DNA of 41,908 nucleotides from Acidobacteriota bacterium (GCA_022828085.1 JAJEIY010000021.1:1-41908), one strand, 5' to 3'; positions 1 through 9,146 are shown, counted from the first letter of the stretch. Made by a program: numbers and translations. The notes: generated by a model from the sequence alone, not told the origin.

Positions 1-89
1 CGCGAATCGCGGCGCTATTCACTCCACGGTCTTTCGTGGGGTGGGGTTCCCCCTCCCCACACCCCTCCCCTGCGGCGCTCTGCGCCGCA
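1..89. repeat. Cluster of short-loop inverted repeats before the DUF1552 gene
   Basis: Four palindromes sit in the first 89 bases. CGCG/CGCG with loop AAT is at 1-11. CCACG/CGTGG is at 24-39. An 11-position stem with one T/T mismatch (36-46 with 50-60, loop TTC) overlaps and competes with it. TGCGGCGC/GCGCCGCA with loop TCT is at 71-89. None is followed by a T run, so they do not look like intrinsic terminators. The upstream gene lies outside the window. The architecture resembles the hairpin series at 31367-31657, though the sequences differ. Confidence 0.55.
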
Positions 90-136
90 AACGGACACCT
101 TCACGGTTTCACCACCGACCTATAGGAGCAACCACC

Positions 137-1543
137 ATGTCGCTCATCACCGGAAAGTACCTGCCTCGCCGGACCTTCCTGCGCGGAGCCGGGGCCGCCG
201 TGGCCCTTCCCTACCTCGACGCGATGTTGCCGGCGGGCCTCGGCAGCAAGGCCGAGGCATCGCCGACGGACGTGACGCGCCTTGTCTGCATCGAGGAAGT
301 GCACGGCCTGCCCGGCTGCAACGAGTGGGGCGCCAGCCAGCACCTGTTCGCGCCGGACACCGAAGGGCGCGACTTCAAGATGTCGGACGACAACGCACTG
401 AAGTCGCTCGAGCCGTACCAGGAGTATCTGACCATCGTCAGCAACACCGACGTGCGGATGGCGGAAGCGTTCACCGGGCCGGAAATCGGAGGAGACCACT
501 TCCGGTCGTCCGCGGTCTTCCTGACCCAGTCCCATCCGAAGCAGACCCAGGGCTCGGACATCTGGTGCGGCACTTCGCTCGACCAGTACTACGCGCAGCG
601 GTTTGGCCAGGCCACGCCCATGCCGTCCATGCAGCTTTGCATCGAGAACCTGGATCAGGCCGGCGGTTGCACCTACAACTACTCCTGCGCCTACACCGAC
701 TCGATCAGCTGGGCGTCGCCGAACGAACCGCTGCCGATGATCCGCGACCCCCGGGTCGCCTTCGAAATGCTGTTCGGTGCGGGGAGCACTCCCGAGGAGC
801 GCGCCGAGCGCCGGGCCACCCGCCGGAGCATTCTCGACTGGATCCTGAGCGACGCCGCCGAAGTCCGCAACGAGCTCGGAAACATCGACCGCCTCCGGAT
901 GGACCGCTACCTCGACCACGTTCGGGAGGTCGAGCGGCGCATCCAGATGGTCGAGGGTTACAACAACAGCGGCGAGACCCGGGAGCTGCCGGACGCGCCT
1001 CCGGGGGTGCCGGACTCCTTCACCGAGCACATGCAGCTCCTGTTCGACCTGCAGGTCCTGGCGCTCGAGACCGACATGACCCGGGTGATTTCGTTCAAGA
1101 CCGGACGCGACGCCCAGAACCGCTCGTTCCCCGAGAGCGGAACGAACTCGCCGTTCCACCCCGCGTCGCACCACGGCAACCGGGAAGAGCGGATCATGGA
1201 CTTCAACACGATCTGCCAGTACCGGGTGGGGCAGCTCCCCTATTTCCTGGAGCAGCTCAAGAACACGGAGGAGGGCGGCGTTTCGCTGCTCGACAAGACG
1301 GCGATCATCTGGGGCTCTCCGATGGCCGACGCCAACATCCACAACCACCGGCGCGCTCCGCTGATGTTCCTGGGCCGGGCGAACGGGCATCTCACCGGCA
1401 ACCTCCACGTGAAGGCCCCGGACGGGACGCCGATGGCGAACGCGATGCTCGCCCTCGTGCAGTCGCTGGGCCTCGAAATGGAGTCCTTCGGCGACAGCAA
1501 CGGAACGCTCTCCGTGGCGGAGCCGATCACGGACACGGACTAG
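137..1543 (+). CDS. DUF1552 domain protein, Tat-exported
   Basis: A 468-residue protein of the DUF1552 family, whose biochemical function is not established. The N-terminus carries a twin-arginine signal (RRTFLRG about residues 11-17, then a hydrophobic AGAAVALP stretch), so the protein is probably folded in the cytoplasm and exported by Tat. The ATG at 137 is chosen because it has an AGGAG at 124-128 and places the Tat motif at the usual distance; an in-frame ATG at 41 would add 32 residues from a palindromic non-coding stretch. In planctomycete, verrucomicrobial and acidobacterial genomes DUF1552 proteins usually sit beside DUF1592/DUF1587/DUF1585 cytochrome-type proteins. The gene for such a partner would lie left of this window, which is inference. 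The downstream ankyrin and alpha/beta genes follow on the same strand with short gaps. Confidence 0.9.
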   Translation: MSLITGKYLPRRTFLRGAGAAVALPYLDAMLPAGLGSKAEASPTDVTRLVCIEEVHGLPGCNEWGASQHLFAPDTEGRDFKMSDDNALKSLEPYQEYLTIVSNTDVRMAEAFTGPEIGGDHFRSSAVFLTQSHPKQTQGSDIWCGTSLDQYYAQRFGQATPMPSMQLCIENLDQAGGCTYNYSCAYTDSISWASPNEPLPMIRDPRVAFEMLFGAGSTPEERAERRATRRSILDWILSDAAEVRNELGNIDRLRMDRYLDHVREVERRIQMVEGYNNSGETRELPDAPPGVPDSFTEHMQLLFDLQVLALETDMTRVISFKTGRDAQNRSFPESGTNSPFHPASHHGNREERIMDFNTICQYRVGQLPYFLEQLKNTEEGGVSLLDKTAIIWGSPMADANIHNHRRAPLMFLGRANGHLTGNLHVKAPDGTPMANAMLALVQSLGLEMESFGDSNGTLSVAEPITDTD

Positions 1544-1577
1544 GAGTCCGGTCCCAGCCGGGCAAAGGAGAAGGCCA

Positions 1578-3428
1578 GTGCGGACTTCCAGTTGTCTGAG
1601 CGCCGCGCTCGCGGTGCTCCTGATCGCCGGTCTGGCGATCTCGGCGCCGCCCGTGGCGGCGCCGGTGGCCGATGCCGCGCGCAACGGTGATCTCGACGCG
1701 GTCCGGGCTCTGCTCGCCGCCGGCGAGGACGCGAACGCCGCCCACGGAGACGGCATGTCGGCGCTCCACTGGGCCGCCGAGCGCGGCGACGCCGCGCTCG
1801 TCGAAACGCTCCTCCAGGGCGGCGCCACCGTGGACGCGGTGACCCGCATCGGCAGCTACACCCCGCTGCACGTGGCGAGCGCCGCGGGGCAGGCCGAGGT
1901 GATGAATCTGCTGCTCGCGGCCGGTTCCGACGCGACGAGCGCGACCAGCCCGGGTGGAGCGACCCCACTGCACCTTGCGGCCAACGCCGGCAGCGTCGAC
2001 GCGATCGCCGCGTTGATCGACCATGGCGCCGACGTGGACGTCCGGGAAGCAACCTGGGGCCAGACCCCGCTCATCTTTGCGGCGGCGCGCAACCGCGTGG
2101 ATGCGATCCGGGCGCTGCTCGAGCGCGGCGCGGACCCGAACGCCGCGTCGAACGTTGTGGATCTCATCTCCGACTACGAGCTGGCCGAAGCGGCGAAGAA
2201 GCGGCAGGAGGCAGTGCTCGAAGCCTTCACCGGCGGGGAAGGCGATCCGACCTCGCCCCAGACGCAGACCGCCGTGCTCGCGGCTCGCGAGCTCTACCTC
2301 TCCGGGGAAGTCCCCGAGAAAAAGGGCGAGGACAACGATCCGTTCGCCCGCTTCCGCCGGCCGCAACTCAAGGCCAAGGGCGGGTTGACGCCGCTGCTGC
2401 ACGCGGCCCGGCAGGGATTTCACGAGGCAGCGACCGCGCTCCTCGAGGGCGATGCCGACGTCAATCAGGTGTCCACCGCCGACGGCACCAGCCCGCTGCT
2501 GATGGCGGCGATCAACGGGCAGTTCGACCTGGCGATGGTGCTTCTCGAGCGAGGGGCCGATCCCAACGTCGCGGCGACGGAAAACGGCGTTACCCCGCTG
2601 TGGGGGGCGGTCAACGCCGAATGGCAACCCCGGACCCGCTACCCGCAGCCGCAGGAACATGACCGGCAGGAGACGACCTACCTGGATCTCATGCGGGCGC
2701 TCCTCGAGGCCGGCGCCGATCCGAACGCCCGGATCACGAAGCACCCCTGGTACATGGTCTACAGCGGCTGCGGCAACTCGAACTGCGGCCTCGTGAACAC
2801 GGAGGGCGCGACCGCCTTCTGGCGGGCCGCCTACGCCACCGACATCCCGGCGATGCGCCTGCTGGGCGAGTACGGCGCCGATCCCAACATCCCCACCAAG
2901 GCGCCGGAACCACGGCGGCGGCGGGGCGGCACCACGGCGGACAACAGCGAGAAGAACAGTTCCCTCTCGGCGTTGCCGGCCGCGCCCGGGCTCTGGATCC
3001 CGACCGACCTGACCTCCATGGGTCCCGACCCGTCCGGGCTTCCTCCCTACAAGGCCGGCGGGCCGGGTGTGTATCCGATTCACGCCGCTTCCGGGGTGGG
3101 CTACGGCGAGGGCTTCGCCGGGAATGCCCACCGGCACTCGGATTCCTGGCTCGAGGCCGTCCAGTACCTGATCGAGCTGGGCGCCGAAGTGAACGAGCGG
3201 GACCACAACGGCTACAACGCCATCCACCACGCGGCCGCGCGGGGTGACGACGACATGATCCTCTTCCTGGTGGAGCACGGCGGCGACGTCACCGCGGTGA
3301 GCCGGCGGGGCCAGACGACGGCCGACATGGCCAACGGCCCGGTACAGCGGGTATCGCCGATTCCCGAGACCGTGGCGCTGCTGGAGAGCCTGGGCTCGAA
3401 GAACAATCACAACTGCGTTTCGTGTTGA
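1578..3428 (+). CDS. Secreted ankyrin-repeat protein
   Basis: A 616-residue protein starting at a GTG with a good Shine-Dalgarno (AAAGGAG at 1564-1570). Residues 1-27 form a Sec-type signal peptide (hydrophobic AALAVLLIAGLAIS, then Ala-rich). Ankyrin repeats fill about residues 30-190 and again about 270-610. Recognisable units contain TPLHVA, TPLHLA, TPLIFA, TPLLHA and GADPN-type turns. A charged linker of about 80 residues separates the two blocks, and a second insert near 440-510 is rich in Arg, Gly and Pro. A Cys pair (GCGNSNCG, near residue 395) and a C-terminal CVSC motif suggest disulfides or metal binding outside the cytoplasm. Ankyrin repeats mediate protein contacts; the partner is probably the neighbouring DUF1552 product or its expected cytochrome partner. 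The last 7 nt overlap the next gene, so the two are probably translationally coupled. Confidence 0.88.
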   Translation: MRTSSCLSAALAVLLIAGLAISAPPVAAPVADAARNGDLDAVRALLAAGEDANAAHGDGMSALHWAAERGDAALVETLLQGGATVDAVTRIGSYTPLHVASAAGQAEVMNLLLAAGSDATSATSPGGATPLHLAANAGSVDAIAALIDHGADVDVREATWGQTPLIFAAARNRVDAIRALLERGADPNAASNVVDLISDYELAEAAKKRQEAVLEAFTGGEGDPTSPQTQTAVLAARELYLSGEVPEKKGEDNDPFARFRRPQLKAKGGLTPLLHAARQGFHEAATALLEGDADVNQVSTADGTSPLLMAAINGQFDLAMVLLERGADPNVAATENGVTPLWGAVNAEWQPRTRYPQPQEHDRQETTYLDLMRALLEAGADPNARITKHPWYMVYSGCGNSNCGLVNTEGATAFWRAAYATDIPAMRLLGEYGADPNIPTKAPEPRRRRGGTTADNSEKNSSLSALPAAPGLWIPTDLTSMGPDPSGLPPYKAGGPGVYPIHAASGVGYGEGFAGNAHRHSDSWLEAVQYLIELGAEVNERDHNGYNAIHHAAARGDDDMILFLVEHGGDVTAVSRRGQTTADMANGPVQRVSPIPETVALLESLGSKNNHNCVSC

Positions 3429-4192
3429 GCCTGCTCGAGGCATGGCGTTCGGCGCCGGCCGCACTATTGCTGGCCGGCGCCCTTCCGGCGGCGGTCGCGG
3501 CGCAGGATGCGCCGGAAACGACGCCCTGGATGGAAATGTCCCTCGTCGGGGTGGATCCGGGCCAGGTGGACGAGTTCCTGGCGGCGCAGCGCGAGCTGGC
3601 GGCCCTCGAGCAGAAGGCCGGCGTTCCCTGGCGGAGCGTCAGCCGCACTGCCGTATTCGGGGATACCTACCGGTTCGTCATCGTGACGCCGCTGGCCCAG
3701 TTCGCGGGGCTGGATCGGCCGGCGCGTCCCGATCCGGCCCGGGTGTCCGTCGAGAGGCGCATCCGGCGCACCGTGACCAGCCGCCAGACCTTCGCGCTCC
3801 GGACGACGCCCGACATCGACAACCCGCTCCCCGACGGCCGGGATCCGGCCCTGATGCTCGTTCAGTTGGTTTCCGTGGTTCCCGGCCGCGAACGCGACTA
3901 CATCCAGGTCATGGCCGAAGAAGTGCTGCCGCACTTCAAGGAGGCGAACATGCACCACTCCTCGGGCGCCCTGACGCTCGGGGGTGACAGCGGTTACGTC
4001 CACTTCTTCCATCTGGGCAACTTCGCGGCGCTGGACCAGGGCTCACCCATGGCCCGCGCCCTCGGCCCCGCAGGCGCGCTGGAGGTCACCGCGAAGCTCG
4101 CGGGCGTCCTGGCGCGGACGGAGCAGTGGGTCGTCCGTCACTTGCCGGACCTGAGCTTCCGGCAGGAAGCGGAAGCCGAAGGCGAGGACTGA
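3422..4192 (+). CDS. Exported protein of two alpha/beta-barrel-like halves, unknown function
   Basis: A 256-residue protein that I do not recognise as a named family. It starts at GTG 3422 (TTG 3425 is also possible), overlapping the ankyrin gene by 7 nt. Residues 1-28 are a signal peptide ending AAVAAQ. The mature part shows an internal duplication. Residues about 36-100 and 143-208 share the order: beta strand, V-x-PG turn, amphipathic helix, an aromatic strand (YRFVIVTP and YVHFFHLG), then an F-x-x-LD helix start. This layout is typical of dimeric alpha/beta-barrel folds of the antibiotic-biosynthesis-monooxygenase or NIPSNAP type. A single chain with two such halves could form the barrel by itself. 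A HH pair lies in the second half (residues 178-179). The fold assignment is inference; the function is unknown. Confidence 0.75.
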   Translation: MLSLLEAWRSAPAALLLAGALPAAVAAQDAPETTPWMEMSLVGVDPGQVDEFLAAQRELAALEQKAGVPWRSVSRTAVFGDTYRFVIVTPLAQFAGLDRPARPDPARVSVERRIRRTVTSRQTFALRTTPDIDNPLPDGRDPALMLVQLVSVVPGRERDYIQVMAEEVLPHFKEANMHHSSGALTLGGDSGYVHFFHLGNFAALDQGSPMARALGPAGALEVTAKLAGVLARTEQWVVRHLPDLSFRQEAEAEGED

Positions 4193-4200
4193 GCGGCGAA

Positions 4201-4223
4201 GCCGGCCTGCAGGCCGGCGGTCC
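4201..4223. repeat. Palindromic dispersed repeat, single unit, upstream of clpX
   Basis: GCCGGCCTG/CAGGCCGGC is a perfect 18-base palindrome (4201-4218). With the next bases it contains the 13-mer AGGCCGGCGGTCC (4211-4223), which recurs at 12295-12320, 19297-19322 and 31377-31389. A second palindrome CCCCGCGGGG follows at 4222-4231, directly before the clpX -10 hexamer. Confidence 0.6.
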
Positions 4224-4232
4224 CCGCGGGGC

Positions 4233-4238
4233 TACAAT
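4233..4238 (+). promoter_or_regulatory. -10-like hexamer TACAAT before clpX
   Basis: TACAAT matches the sigma-70 -10 consensus at five of six positions and ends 9 nt before the GTG start. Transcription starting about 7 nt downstream would leave a leader of only a few bases. No Shine-Dalgarno and no clear -35 are visible. Confidence 0.5.
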
Positions 4239-4247
4239 GGCCTCCGC

Positions 4248-5522
4248 GTGCCTGGGAAGGGAAAGAGCCGGAACGGCGGCCCCGCCGACAGCCTGAGTTG
4301 CTCGTTCTGCAACAAGCAGCAGGGCTCGGTCGGCAAGCTCATCGCCGGACCCGACCGCATCTTCATTTGCGACGAGTGCGTGGCGATCTGCAACGACATC
4401 ATCGCGGACAAGGGCAAGGCGTCGGCGCCGGGGCCGGACAGCAAGCACAACCTCACGCCGAACGAGATCAAGAGCCGGCTCGACGAGTACGTGATCGGCC
4501 AGGAGGAGGCGAAGAAGAAGCTCGCGGTCGCCGTCTACAACCACTACAAGCGGATACGGCTCACCCGGAACACCGCGCAAAAGCCGGAATCCGTGGAACT
4601 GAGCAAGAGCAACGTGCTGCTGCTCGGAGAGACCGGCACCGGCAAGACGCTGCTTGCGCAGACACTCGCCCGCATCCTCGAGGTGCCGTTCACGATCGTG
4701 GACGCCACCACGCTCACCGAAGCGGGATACGTCGGTGAGGATGTAGAGAACATCATCCTGAAGCTGCTCCAGGCGGCGGACGGAGACATCGCGCGCGCCC
4801 AGGAGGGCATCATCTATGTGGATGAGATCGACAAGGTCTGCCGCAAGGACGAAAACCCCTCGATCACCCGCGACGTTTCCGGAGAGGGCGTTCAGCAGGC
4901 TCTGCTGAAGATCGTCGAAGGCACGCTCGCCAGCGTTCCTCCGCAGGGCGGACGGAAGCATCCGCACCAGGAGTTCCACCAGGTGGACACGACCAACATC
5001 CTGTTCATCTGCGGCGGCGCCTTTGTCGGTCTGGAGTCGATCATCGAGCGCCGCGTCGGGACCAAGGCGCTCGGTTTCGCCGCCGACGTGCCGGAGAGCG
5101 CCAAGGCGCGCCGGGAGGCCACCCTCGACCAGCAGCAGCCCACCGATCTGATCCGTTACGGATTGATCCCCGAATTCGTCGGTCGGCTGCCGGTTGTCGC
5201 CACCCTCCACAGTCTCGGCGAGCGGGAACTGATCCGGATCATGACCGAGCCCAGGAACGCCATCGTGAAGCAGTACCAGACGCTGCTCAGCGACGAAGGC
5301 GTCGAGCTGACCTTCACCGCCGAAGCGCTGGACGCCGTTGCGGCCCAGGCCTCCAGGCGCGACCTCGGCGCGCGGGGCCTCAGAATGATCATCGAGAACC
5401 TGATGCTGGATCTCATGTATGACCTTCCCTCCCGGAAACAGGTGCGCGAGGTCGTGATTACCAGGGAGTTCGTCACCGGACAGGCCGATCCGGTAACCGT
5501 TCTTTCCCAAAAGGCCGGCTAA
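4248..5522 (+). CDS. clpX: ATP-dependent Clp protease ATP-binding subunit ClpX
   Basis: A 424-residue AAA+ unfoldase that recognises tagged or folded substrates, unfolds them and feeds them to the ClpP peptidase. The N-terminal zinc-binding domain has C18, C21, C41 and C44. Walker A is GETGTGKT (127-134), Walker B is IIYVDEIDK (about 188-196), and the sensor/arginine region includes [13 protein letters not shown]. Length is normal for ClpX. The start is a GTG with no Shine-Dalgarno but a TACAAT hexamer just upstream. clpP and tig, the usual left neighbours, are absent: the exported alpha/beta protein gene lies upstream instead, so ClpP must be encoded elsewhere. engB follows after 44 nt. Confidence 0.97.
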   Translation: MPGKGKSRNGGPADSLSCSFCNKQQGSVGKLIAGPDRIFICDECVAICNDIIADKGKASAPGPDSKHNLTPNEIKSRLDEYVIGQEEAKKKLAVAVYNHYKRIRLTRNTAQKPESVELSKSNVLLLGETGTGKTLLAQTLARILEVPFTIVDATTLTEAGYVGEDVENIILKLLQAADGDIARAQEGIIYVDEIDKVCRKDENPSITRDVSGEGVQQALLKIVEGTLASVPPQGGRKHPHQEFHQVDTTNILFICGGAFVGLESIIERRVGTKALGFAADVPESAKARREATLDQQQPTDLIRYGLIPEFVGRLPVVATLHSLGERELIRIMTEPRNAIVKQYQTLLSDEGVELTFTAEALDAVAAQASRRDLGARGLRMIIENLMLDLMYDLPSRKQVREVVITREFVTGQADPVTVLSQKAG

Positions 5523-5531
5523 GTCCGGCCT

Positions 5532-5549
5532 CGGGTCCCTCAGGACCCG
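5532..5549. other. Hairpin in the clpX-engB gap
   Basis: CGGGTCC and GGACCCG form a perfect 7-bp stem with loop CTCA. There is no T run after it. It would bury AGGA (5542-5545), the only Shine-Dalgarno-like sequence before engB. Confidence 0.4.
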
Positions 5550-5566
5550 GCTTGCCACTTTCACCC

Positions 5567-6196
5567 ATGCCAAAAGCGCCCCGCGACCGCGCCCTGTTCG
5601 TGACGAGCGCCGTCACCAGAGCGGGTTTTCCGGCCACTGTCCTGCCCGAGGTGGCGTTCGTGGGCAGGTCGAACGTGGGAAAGTCCAGTCTTCTCAACCG
5701 GCTGGCGGGCCAGCGGGGCCTGGCGCACGTTTCCCGGACGCCCGGCCGGACGCGCATGGTCAACTTCTTCGAGGTTCCCGGACGCTACCGGCTCGTGGAT
5801 CTTCCCGGTTACGGCTACGCCCGGGCGCCGGAGGCGCTCCGCCGAGGGTGGGAGGACCTGGTGCTCGCCTATCTGACGGGTCGGGAGAGTCTCGTGCTGA
5901 ACCTGTTGCTGGTCGATGCGCGGCGCGATCCGCTCGCGAACGACCTGAAGGCACTGGAACTGCTCAGCTCCAGCGGACGGCCGGTCGCCGTGGTGGCGAC
6001 CAAGATGGACAAGCTCAAGAGTTCCCAGGCCGCATTGAGGCTGCGGCAGCTTTCGCAGGCATTCGGCAGTGACGGAGAAGTTCCGGTGATTCCCTGCTCG
6101 ACGCTGGCCAGCGGCAAACGGCCGCGCGATCCCGGCCGGGAAGGAGTCGGCAAGGTTCGCCAATTGATCGCCGAAAGGGTAGAGGCATGGCGCTGA
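5567..6196 (+). CDS. engB: Ribosome biogenesis GTPase EngB (YsxC/YihA)
   Basis: A 209-residue TRAFAC-class GTPase needed for assembly of the 50S ribosomal subunit. G1 is GRSNVGKS (33-40). The G2 region is TPGRTRMVNFF, G3 is DLPGYGYA, G4 is TKMD and G5 is the weak CSTLASGK. All are in family order and spacing. ATG 5567 is preferred because it gives the usual short lead into the FVTSA segment. An in-frame TTG at 5552 would add five residues and has an AGGA six bases upstream, so it remains possible. The gene overlaps rho by 10 nt, which implies coupled translation. Confidence 0.93.
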   Translation: MPKAPRDRALFVTSAVTRAGFPATVLPEVAFVGRSNVGKSSLLNRLAGQRGLAHVSRTPGRTRMVNFFEVPGRYRLVDLPGYGYARAPEALRRGWEDLVLAYLTGRESLVLNLLLVDARRDPLANDLKALELLSSSGRPVAVVATKMDKLKSSQAALRLRQLSQAFGSDGEVPVIPCSTLASGKRPRDPGREGVGKVRQLIAERVEAWR

Positions 6197-7548
6197 GTTC
6201 CGGCGCCGGGACGATCCGGCGCCGTTCCCGCAAGGTGTTCCGGGCCGGCCCCCGGGTCCTCGAAAAGGCGCCGCCCCCGTCCGGGCCAGTGCTCTACACC
6301 GGGGAACTCGCCCGCATGAGCCCCCCGGATCTGCAGCAGGTCGCAGCGGATCTGGGGATCGACACCCCCGACGCGCTGACCCGGCAGGACCTCCTCTACC
6401 GGGTGCTCGGGGCGCACACGAGTCAGGGAGGGCGGGTCGTGGCCCAGGGCACCCTGCACCGTCTCGTGGAGGGGTTCGGATTCCTCCGCTCCCCCATCAA
6501 TTCCTATCTTCCCGGCCCCAACGACGTCTACGTCTCGCCCACCCAGATTCGCCGTTTCAACCTCCGGAACGGCGACATGCTGCTCGGTGACATCCGCCGG
6601 CCGCGCCGCGGGGAGCGCTATTTCGGACTGCGCGATCTCGAGATGGTGAACGGCGAAGCGGCCGTGGAGAACCCGGAGCGTCCCGAATTCGAGTCCCTCA
6701 CGCCCCTCCATCCGGATCACATGATCCGGCTCGAGAATGACTCGGGAGACCTGGCGGCCCGGGTCGTGGACCTGGTGGCGCCCATCGGGGCCGGCCAGCG
6801 CGGTCTCATCGTGGCGCCGCCGCGGGCCGGCAAGACCGTTCTGCTGCAGTCGATCGCGAACGGCATCCAGAAGAACCACCCGGACGTCGAGTTGCTCGTA
6901 CTCCTCGTGGACGAGCGGCCGGAGGAAGTCTCCGACATGGTCAAGAACGTCCGGGGCGAAATCCTGAGCTCGACATTCGACGAGCGCGGGATCCGCCACA
7001 TCCAGGTCGCGGAAGCGGCGCTCGACCGGGCCAGGCGCCGCGTCGAACTGGGCAAGGACGTGGTCATCCTGCTCGACTCCCTGACCCGCCTGGCGCGGGC
7101 CTACAACCACACCAAGGCCTCCGCGCAGGGCCGGCTGCTCTCCGGAGGCATGGACGCCACCGCCATCCAGTACCCGAAGAAGTTCTTCGGCGCCGCCCGG
7201 AACATCGAAGACGGGGGTTCCCTCACCATCCTGGCCACCGCGCTGGTGGACACCGGCAGCCGGCTCGACGATCTCGTCTACGAGGAGTTCAAGGGCACCG
7301 GGAACATGGAGATCCATCTCGATCAGCGTCTTCTGGAGCAGCGTCTCTTCCCCGCGATCGACCTCCACCAGAGCGGAACGCGGCGGGAGGAACTGCTGCT
7401 TTCTCCCGAAGAACTGCAGCGGATGGTCGTTCTCCGGCGGGTGCTCGCCTCGCTGGACGCGGTGGAAGCGATGGCGCTCGTCATCGAGAAGATGGGTCAG
7501 ACCGGGTCGAACGCGGAGTTCCTGCAGGCCATGACGAACTCCGATTGA
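6187..7548 (+). CDS. rho: Transcription termination factor Rho
   Basis: A 453-residue hexameric RNA-dependent ATPase that terminates transcription at C-rich unstructured RNA. The N-terminal helical Rho-N region spans about 35-75. The cold-shock-like RNA-binding domain (GFGFLR near 95-100, [18 protein letters not shown]) follows. The ATPase core has Walker A APPRAGKT (210-217) and Walker [17 protein letters not shown]. The first 35 residues are basic (RRRSRK) and vary between species. An 8-bp stem (7551-7558 with 7570-7577) sits just after the stop without a T run. Few intrinsic terminators are visible in this window, so Rho may end many transcripts here (inference). Confidence 0.97.
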   Translation: MALSSGAGTIRRRSRKVFRAGPRVLEKAPPPSGPVLYTGELARMSPPDLQQVAADLGIDTPDALTRQDLLYRVLGAHTSQGGRVVAQGTLHRLVEGFGFLRSPINSYLPGPNDVYVSPTQIRRFNLRNGDMLLGDIRRPRRGERYFGLRDLEMVNGEAAVENPERPEFESLTPLHPDHMIRLENDSGDLAARVVDLVAPIGAGQRGLIVAPPRAGKTVLLQSIANGIQKNHPDVELLVLLVDERPEEVSDMVKNVRGEILSSTFDERGIRHIQVAEAALDRARRRVELGKDVVILLDSLTRLARAYNHTKASAQGRLLSGGMDATAIQYPKKFFGAARNIEDGGSLTILATALVDTGSRLDDLVYEEFKGTGNMEIHLDQRLLEQRLFPAIDLHQSGTRREELLLSPEELQRMVVLRRVLASLDAVEAMALVIEKMGQTGSNAEFLQAMTNSD

Positions 7549-7581
7549 CGCGGCTCCGCCGCACTCTCCCGGAGCCGATGC

Positions 7582-7587
7582 TAATAT
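7582..7587 (+). promoter_or_regulatory. -10-like hexamer TAATAT before rpmE
   Basis: TAATAT ends 13 nt before the rpmE ATG. No Shine-Dalgarno lies between. It probably drives an mRNA with a leader of only a few nucleotides. Confidence 0.45.
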
Positions 7588-7600
7588 CCGCGACCCTCAA

Positions 7601-7840
7601 ATGCGCCCCGACATCCACCCCGAATACGCGGACATCACGGTGACCTGTGCCTGCGGCAACAGTTTCGTGACCCGGTCCACGCGGGGCAGCGATCTGCGGC
7701 TTGAGATCTGTTCCGCCTGCCATCCGTTCTTCACCGGGAAGCACCGGATCGTGGACTCGACCGGACGGGTGGAACGATTCCGCCAGAAGTACGGCGAGGT
7801 TCGGTCGCGGCGGGCGGCGCAGGCGAGCGCCACGCAGTAG
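7601..7840 (+). CDS. rpmE: 50S ribosomal protein bL31, zinc-binding form
   Basis: A 79-residue ribosomal protein of the large subunit. Four cysteines (C16, C18, C37, C40) occupy the positions of the zinc ribbon in the C+ form of bL31, so it should bind zinc and not need a zinc-free paralogue in zinc-rich conditions. The motif [18 protein letters not shown] matches the conserved C-terminal half. The start is set by the standard N-terminus (MRPDIHPEY). rho upstream and prfA downstream are the classic neighbours. Confidence 0.96.
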   Translation: MRPDIHPEYADITVTCACGNSFVTRSTRGSDLRLEICSACHPFFTGKHRIVDSTGRVERFRQKYGEVRSRRAAQASATQ

Positions 7841-7868
7841 AACCCCTCTCGGACAGAGGTCCGCGGCC

Positions 7869-7910
7869 GGTCCGGGTTCCGGGTCCCTGTGGCCTGTCCG
7901 TTCCCGGACC
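7869..7910. other. Hairpin in the rpmE-prfA gap
   Basis: GGTCCGGG (7869-7876) and CCCGGACC (7903-7910) form an 8-bp stem with a 26-nt loop; a smaller CCTCT/AGAGG hairpin precedes it at 7845-7859. No T run follows. The 199-nt gap also has TACCAT at 7953-7958, a possible -10 giving prfA a leader of about 75 nt. No small gene is evident. Confidence 0.3.
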
Positions 7911-8039
7911 ACTGCGCAATTCGGTCGGACACGCGACCCGCCCGTGGACCGCTACCATGATGCCCTTGCCCTGCCGGGCGCGGGCCGCAACAGAGGGAGT
8001 TCCATTCTCCCGAAGCACACCGCCAACCGGGAAACCGCC

Positions 8040-9146
8040 ATGACCACCAAGACCGCGACCGCAAACGCCGGCGCGGGAATCGAAACGGCCCTCGCCGCCG
8101 CCGAGGAGCGCTACCGCGAGGTCACGGCGCGGCTCGCAAGCCCCGGCGTTCACGCCGACCCGGCGGAGCTCCGCCGTCTTTCGTCGGCGCACGCCGAGCT
8201 GGAGCCGCTGATGGACGCCGGGGGACGTCATCGGCAACTCGGGGAACGGCTCGCGGAAGCGATCGAAATGGAGAGCGACCCGGACCCCGAAGTGGCCGAA
8301 CTGGCGGCCGAGGAAGCCGCCGAGATGCGCGCCGAGCTCGAACTGGTCACCGACGAAATCCGGCGCCGGCTGATCCCCAGGGATCCGAACGACGACCGCA
8401 ACGTGCTGCTCGAGGTGAGGGCCGGGACCGGCGGTGAGGAAGCGGCTCTCTTCGCCCGCGAGGTCTTTCGGATGTACGAGCAGTATGCGCGGTCCAACGG
8501 GTTCCGGGTGGACGTGGTCTCCAGCCAGGAATCCCCGGTCGGGGGCATCAAGGAAATCGTCTCGGTGATCGAGGGCAAGGGCGCCTTCAACCGGCTCAAG
8601 TTCGAGAGCGGGGTGCACCGCGTGCAGCGGGTGCCGGCGACCGAGGCGTCCGGGCGCATCCACACCTCCGCGGTCACGGTGGCCGTGCTCCCGGAGGCCG
8701 AGGACGTCGAGATCCAGATCGACCCCAAGGATCTGCGCGTGGACACGTTCTGTTCCTCGGGCCCCGGCGGCCAGAGCGTGAACACCACCTATTCGGCGGT
8801 GCGCATCACCCACCTTCCCTCCGGGCTGGTGGTGAGCTGCCAGGACGAGAAATCGCAGATCAAGAACAAGGCGAAGGCTCTGCGCGTGCTGAAATCGCGA
8901 CTGCTCGAACTGGCCCGGCAGGAGCAGCAGGCGCGGGTGGCCGAGGCGCGGCGCGGACAGGTGGGCCGCGGCGACCGCAGCGAGAAGATCCGGACCTACA
9001 ACTTCAAGGAGAACCGGATCACCGACCACCGGATCGCGCTCACTTTGCACTCCCTCCCGAACGTCCTGGGAGGCGAGCTCGATCCGCTGATCGAGCCGCT
9101 CCACGCCCAGGAGCAGTCGGAGCGCCTGAAGGCCCTCAACCTCTGA
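8040..9146 (+). CDS. prfA: Peptide chain release factor 1
   Basis: A 368-residue class I release factor that recognises UAA and UAG and triggers peptide release. The GGQ motif is at 243-245 (SSGPGGQSVNTT), its glutamine being the methylation target of PrmC encoded next door. The codon-recognition segment contains RVPATEASGRIHTS with the PxT motif typical of RF1 and not RF2. ATG 8040 gives a normal-length N-terminal domain. The reading frame is open upstream to 7701, but that extension lies in a non-coding gap with hairpins and is not conserved-looking. The stop codon overlaps the proposed CTG start of prmC. Confidence 0.97.
   Translation: MTTKTATANAGAGIETALAAAEERYREVTARLASPGVHADPAELRRLSSAHAELEPLMDAGGRHRQLGERLAEAIEMESDPDPEVAELAAEEAAEMRAELELVTDEIRRRLIPRDPNDDRNVLLEVRAGTGGEEAALFAREVFRMYEQYARSNGFRVDVVSSQESPVGGIKEIVSVIEGKGAFNRLKFESGVHRVQRVPATEASGRIHTSAVTVAVLPEAEDVEIQIDPKDLRVDTFCSSGPGGQSVNTTYSAVRITHLPSGLVVSCQDEKSQIKNKAKALRVLKSRLLELARQEQQARVAEARRGQVGRGDRSEKIRTYNFKENRITDHRIALTLHSLPNVLGGELDPLIEPLHAQEQSERLKALNL

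Noticed and set aside
101..1849. Long open frame on the minus strand over the DUF1552 gene, and many others like it
   Set aside because: GC-rich coding DNA keeps antisense frames open. These show Arg/Pro/Gly-rich composition and no motifs, while the plus-strand genes are clearly recognisable.
4193..4248. clpP missing through pseudogenisation upstream of clpX
   Set aside because: The gap is 55 nt and the gene before it is an intact unrelated one; no ClpP remnants were found. clpP is simply elsewhere.
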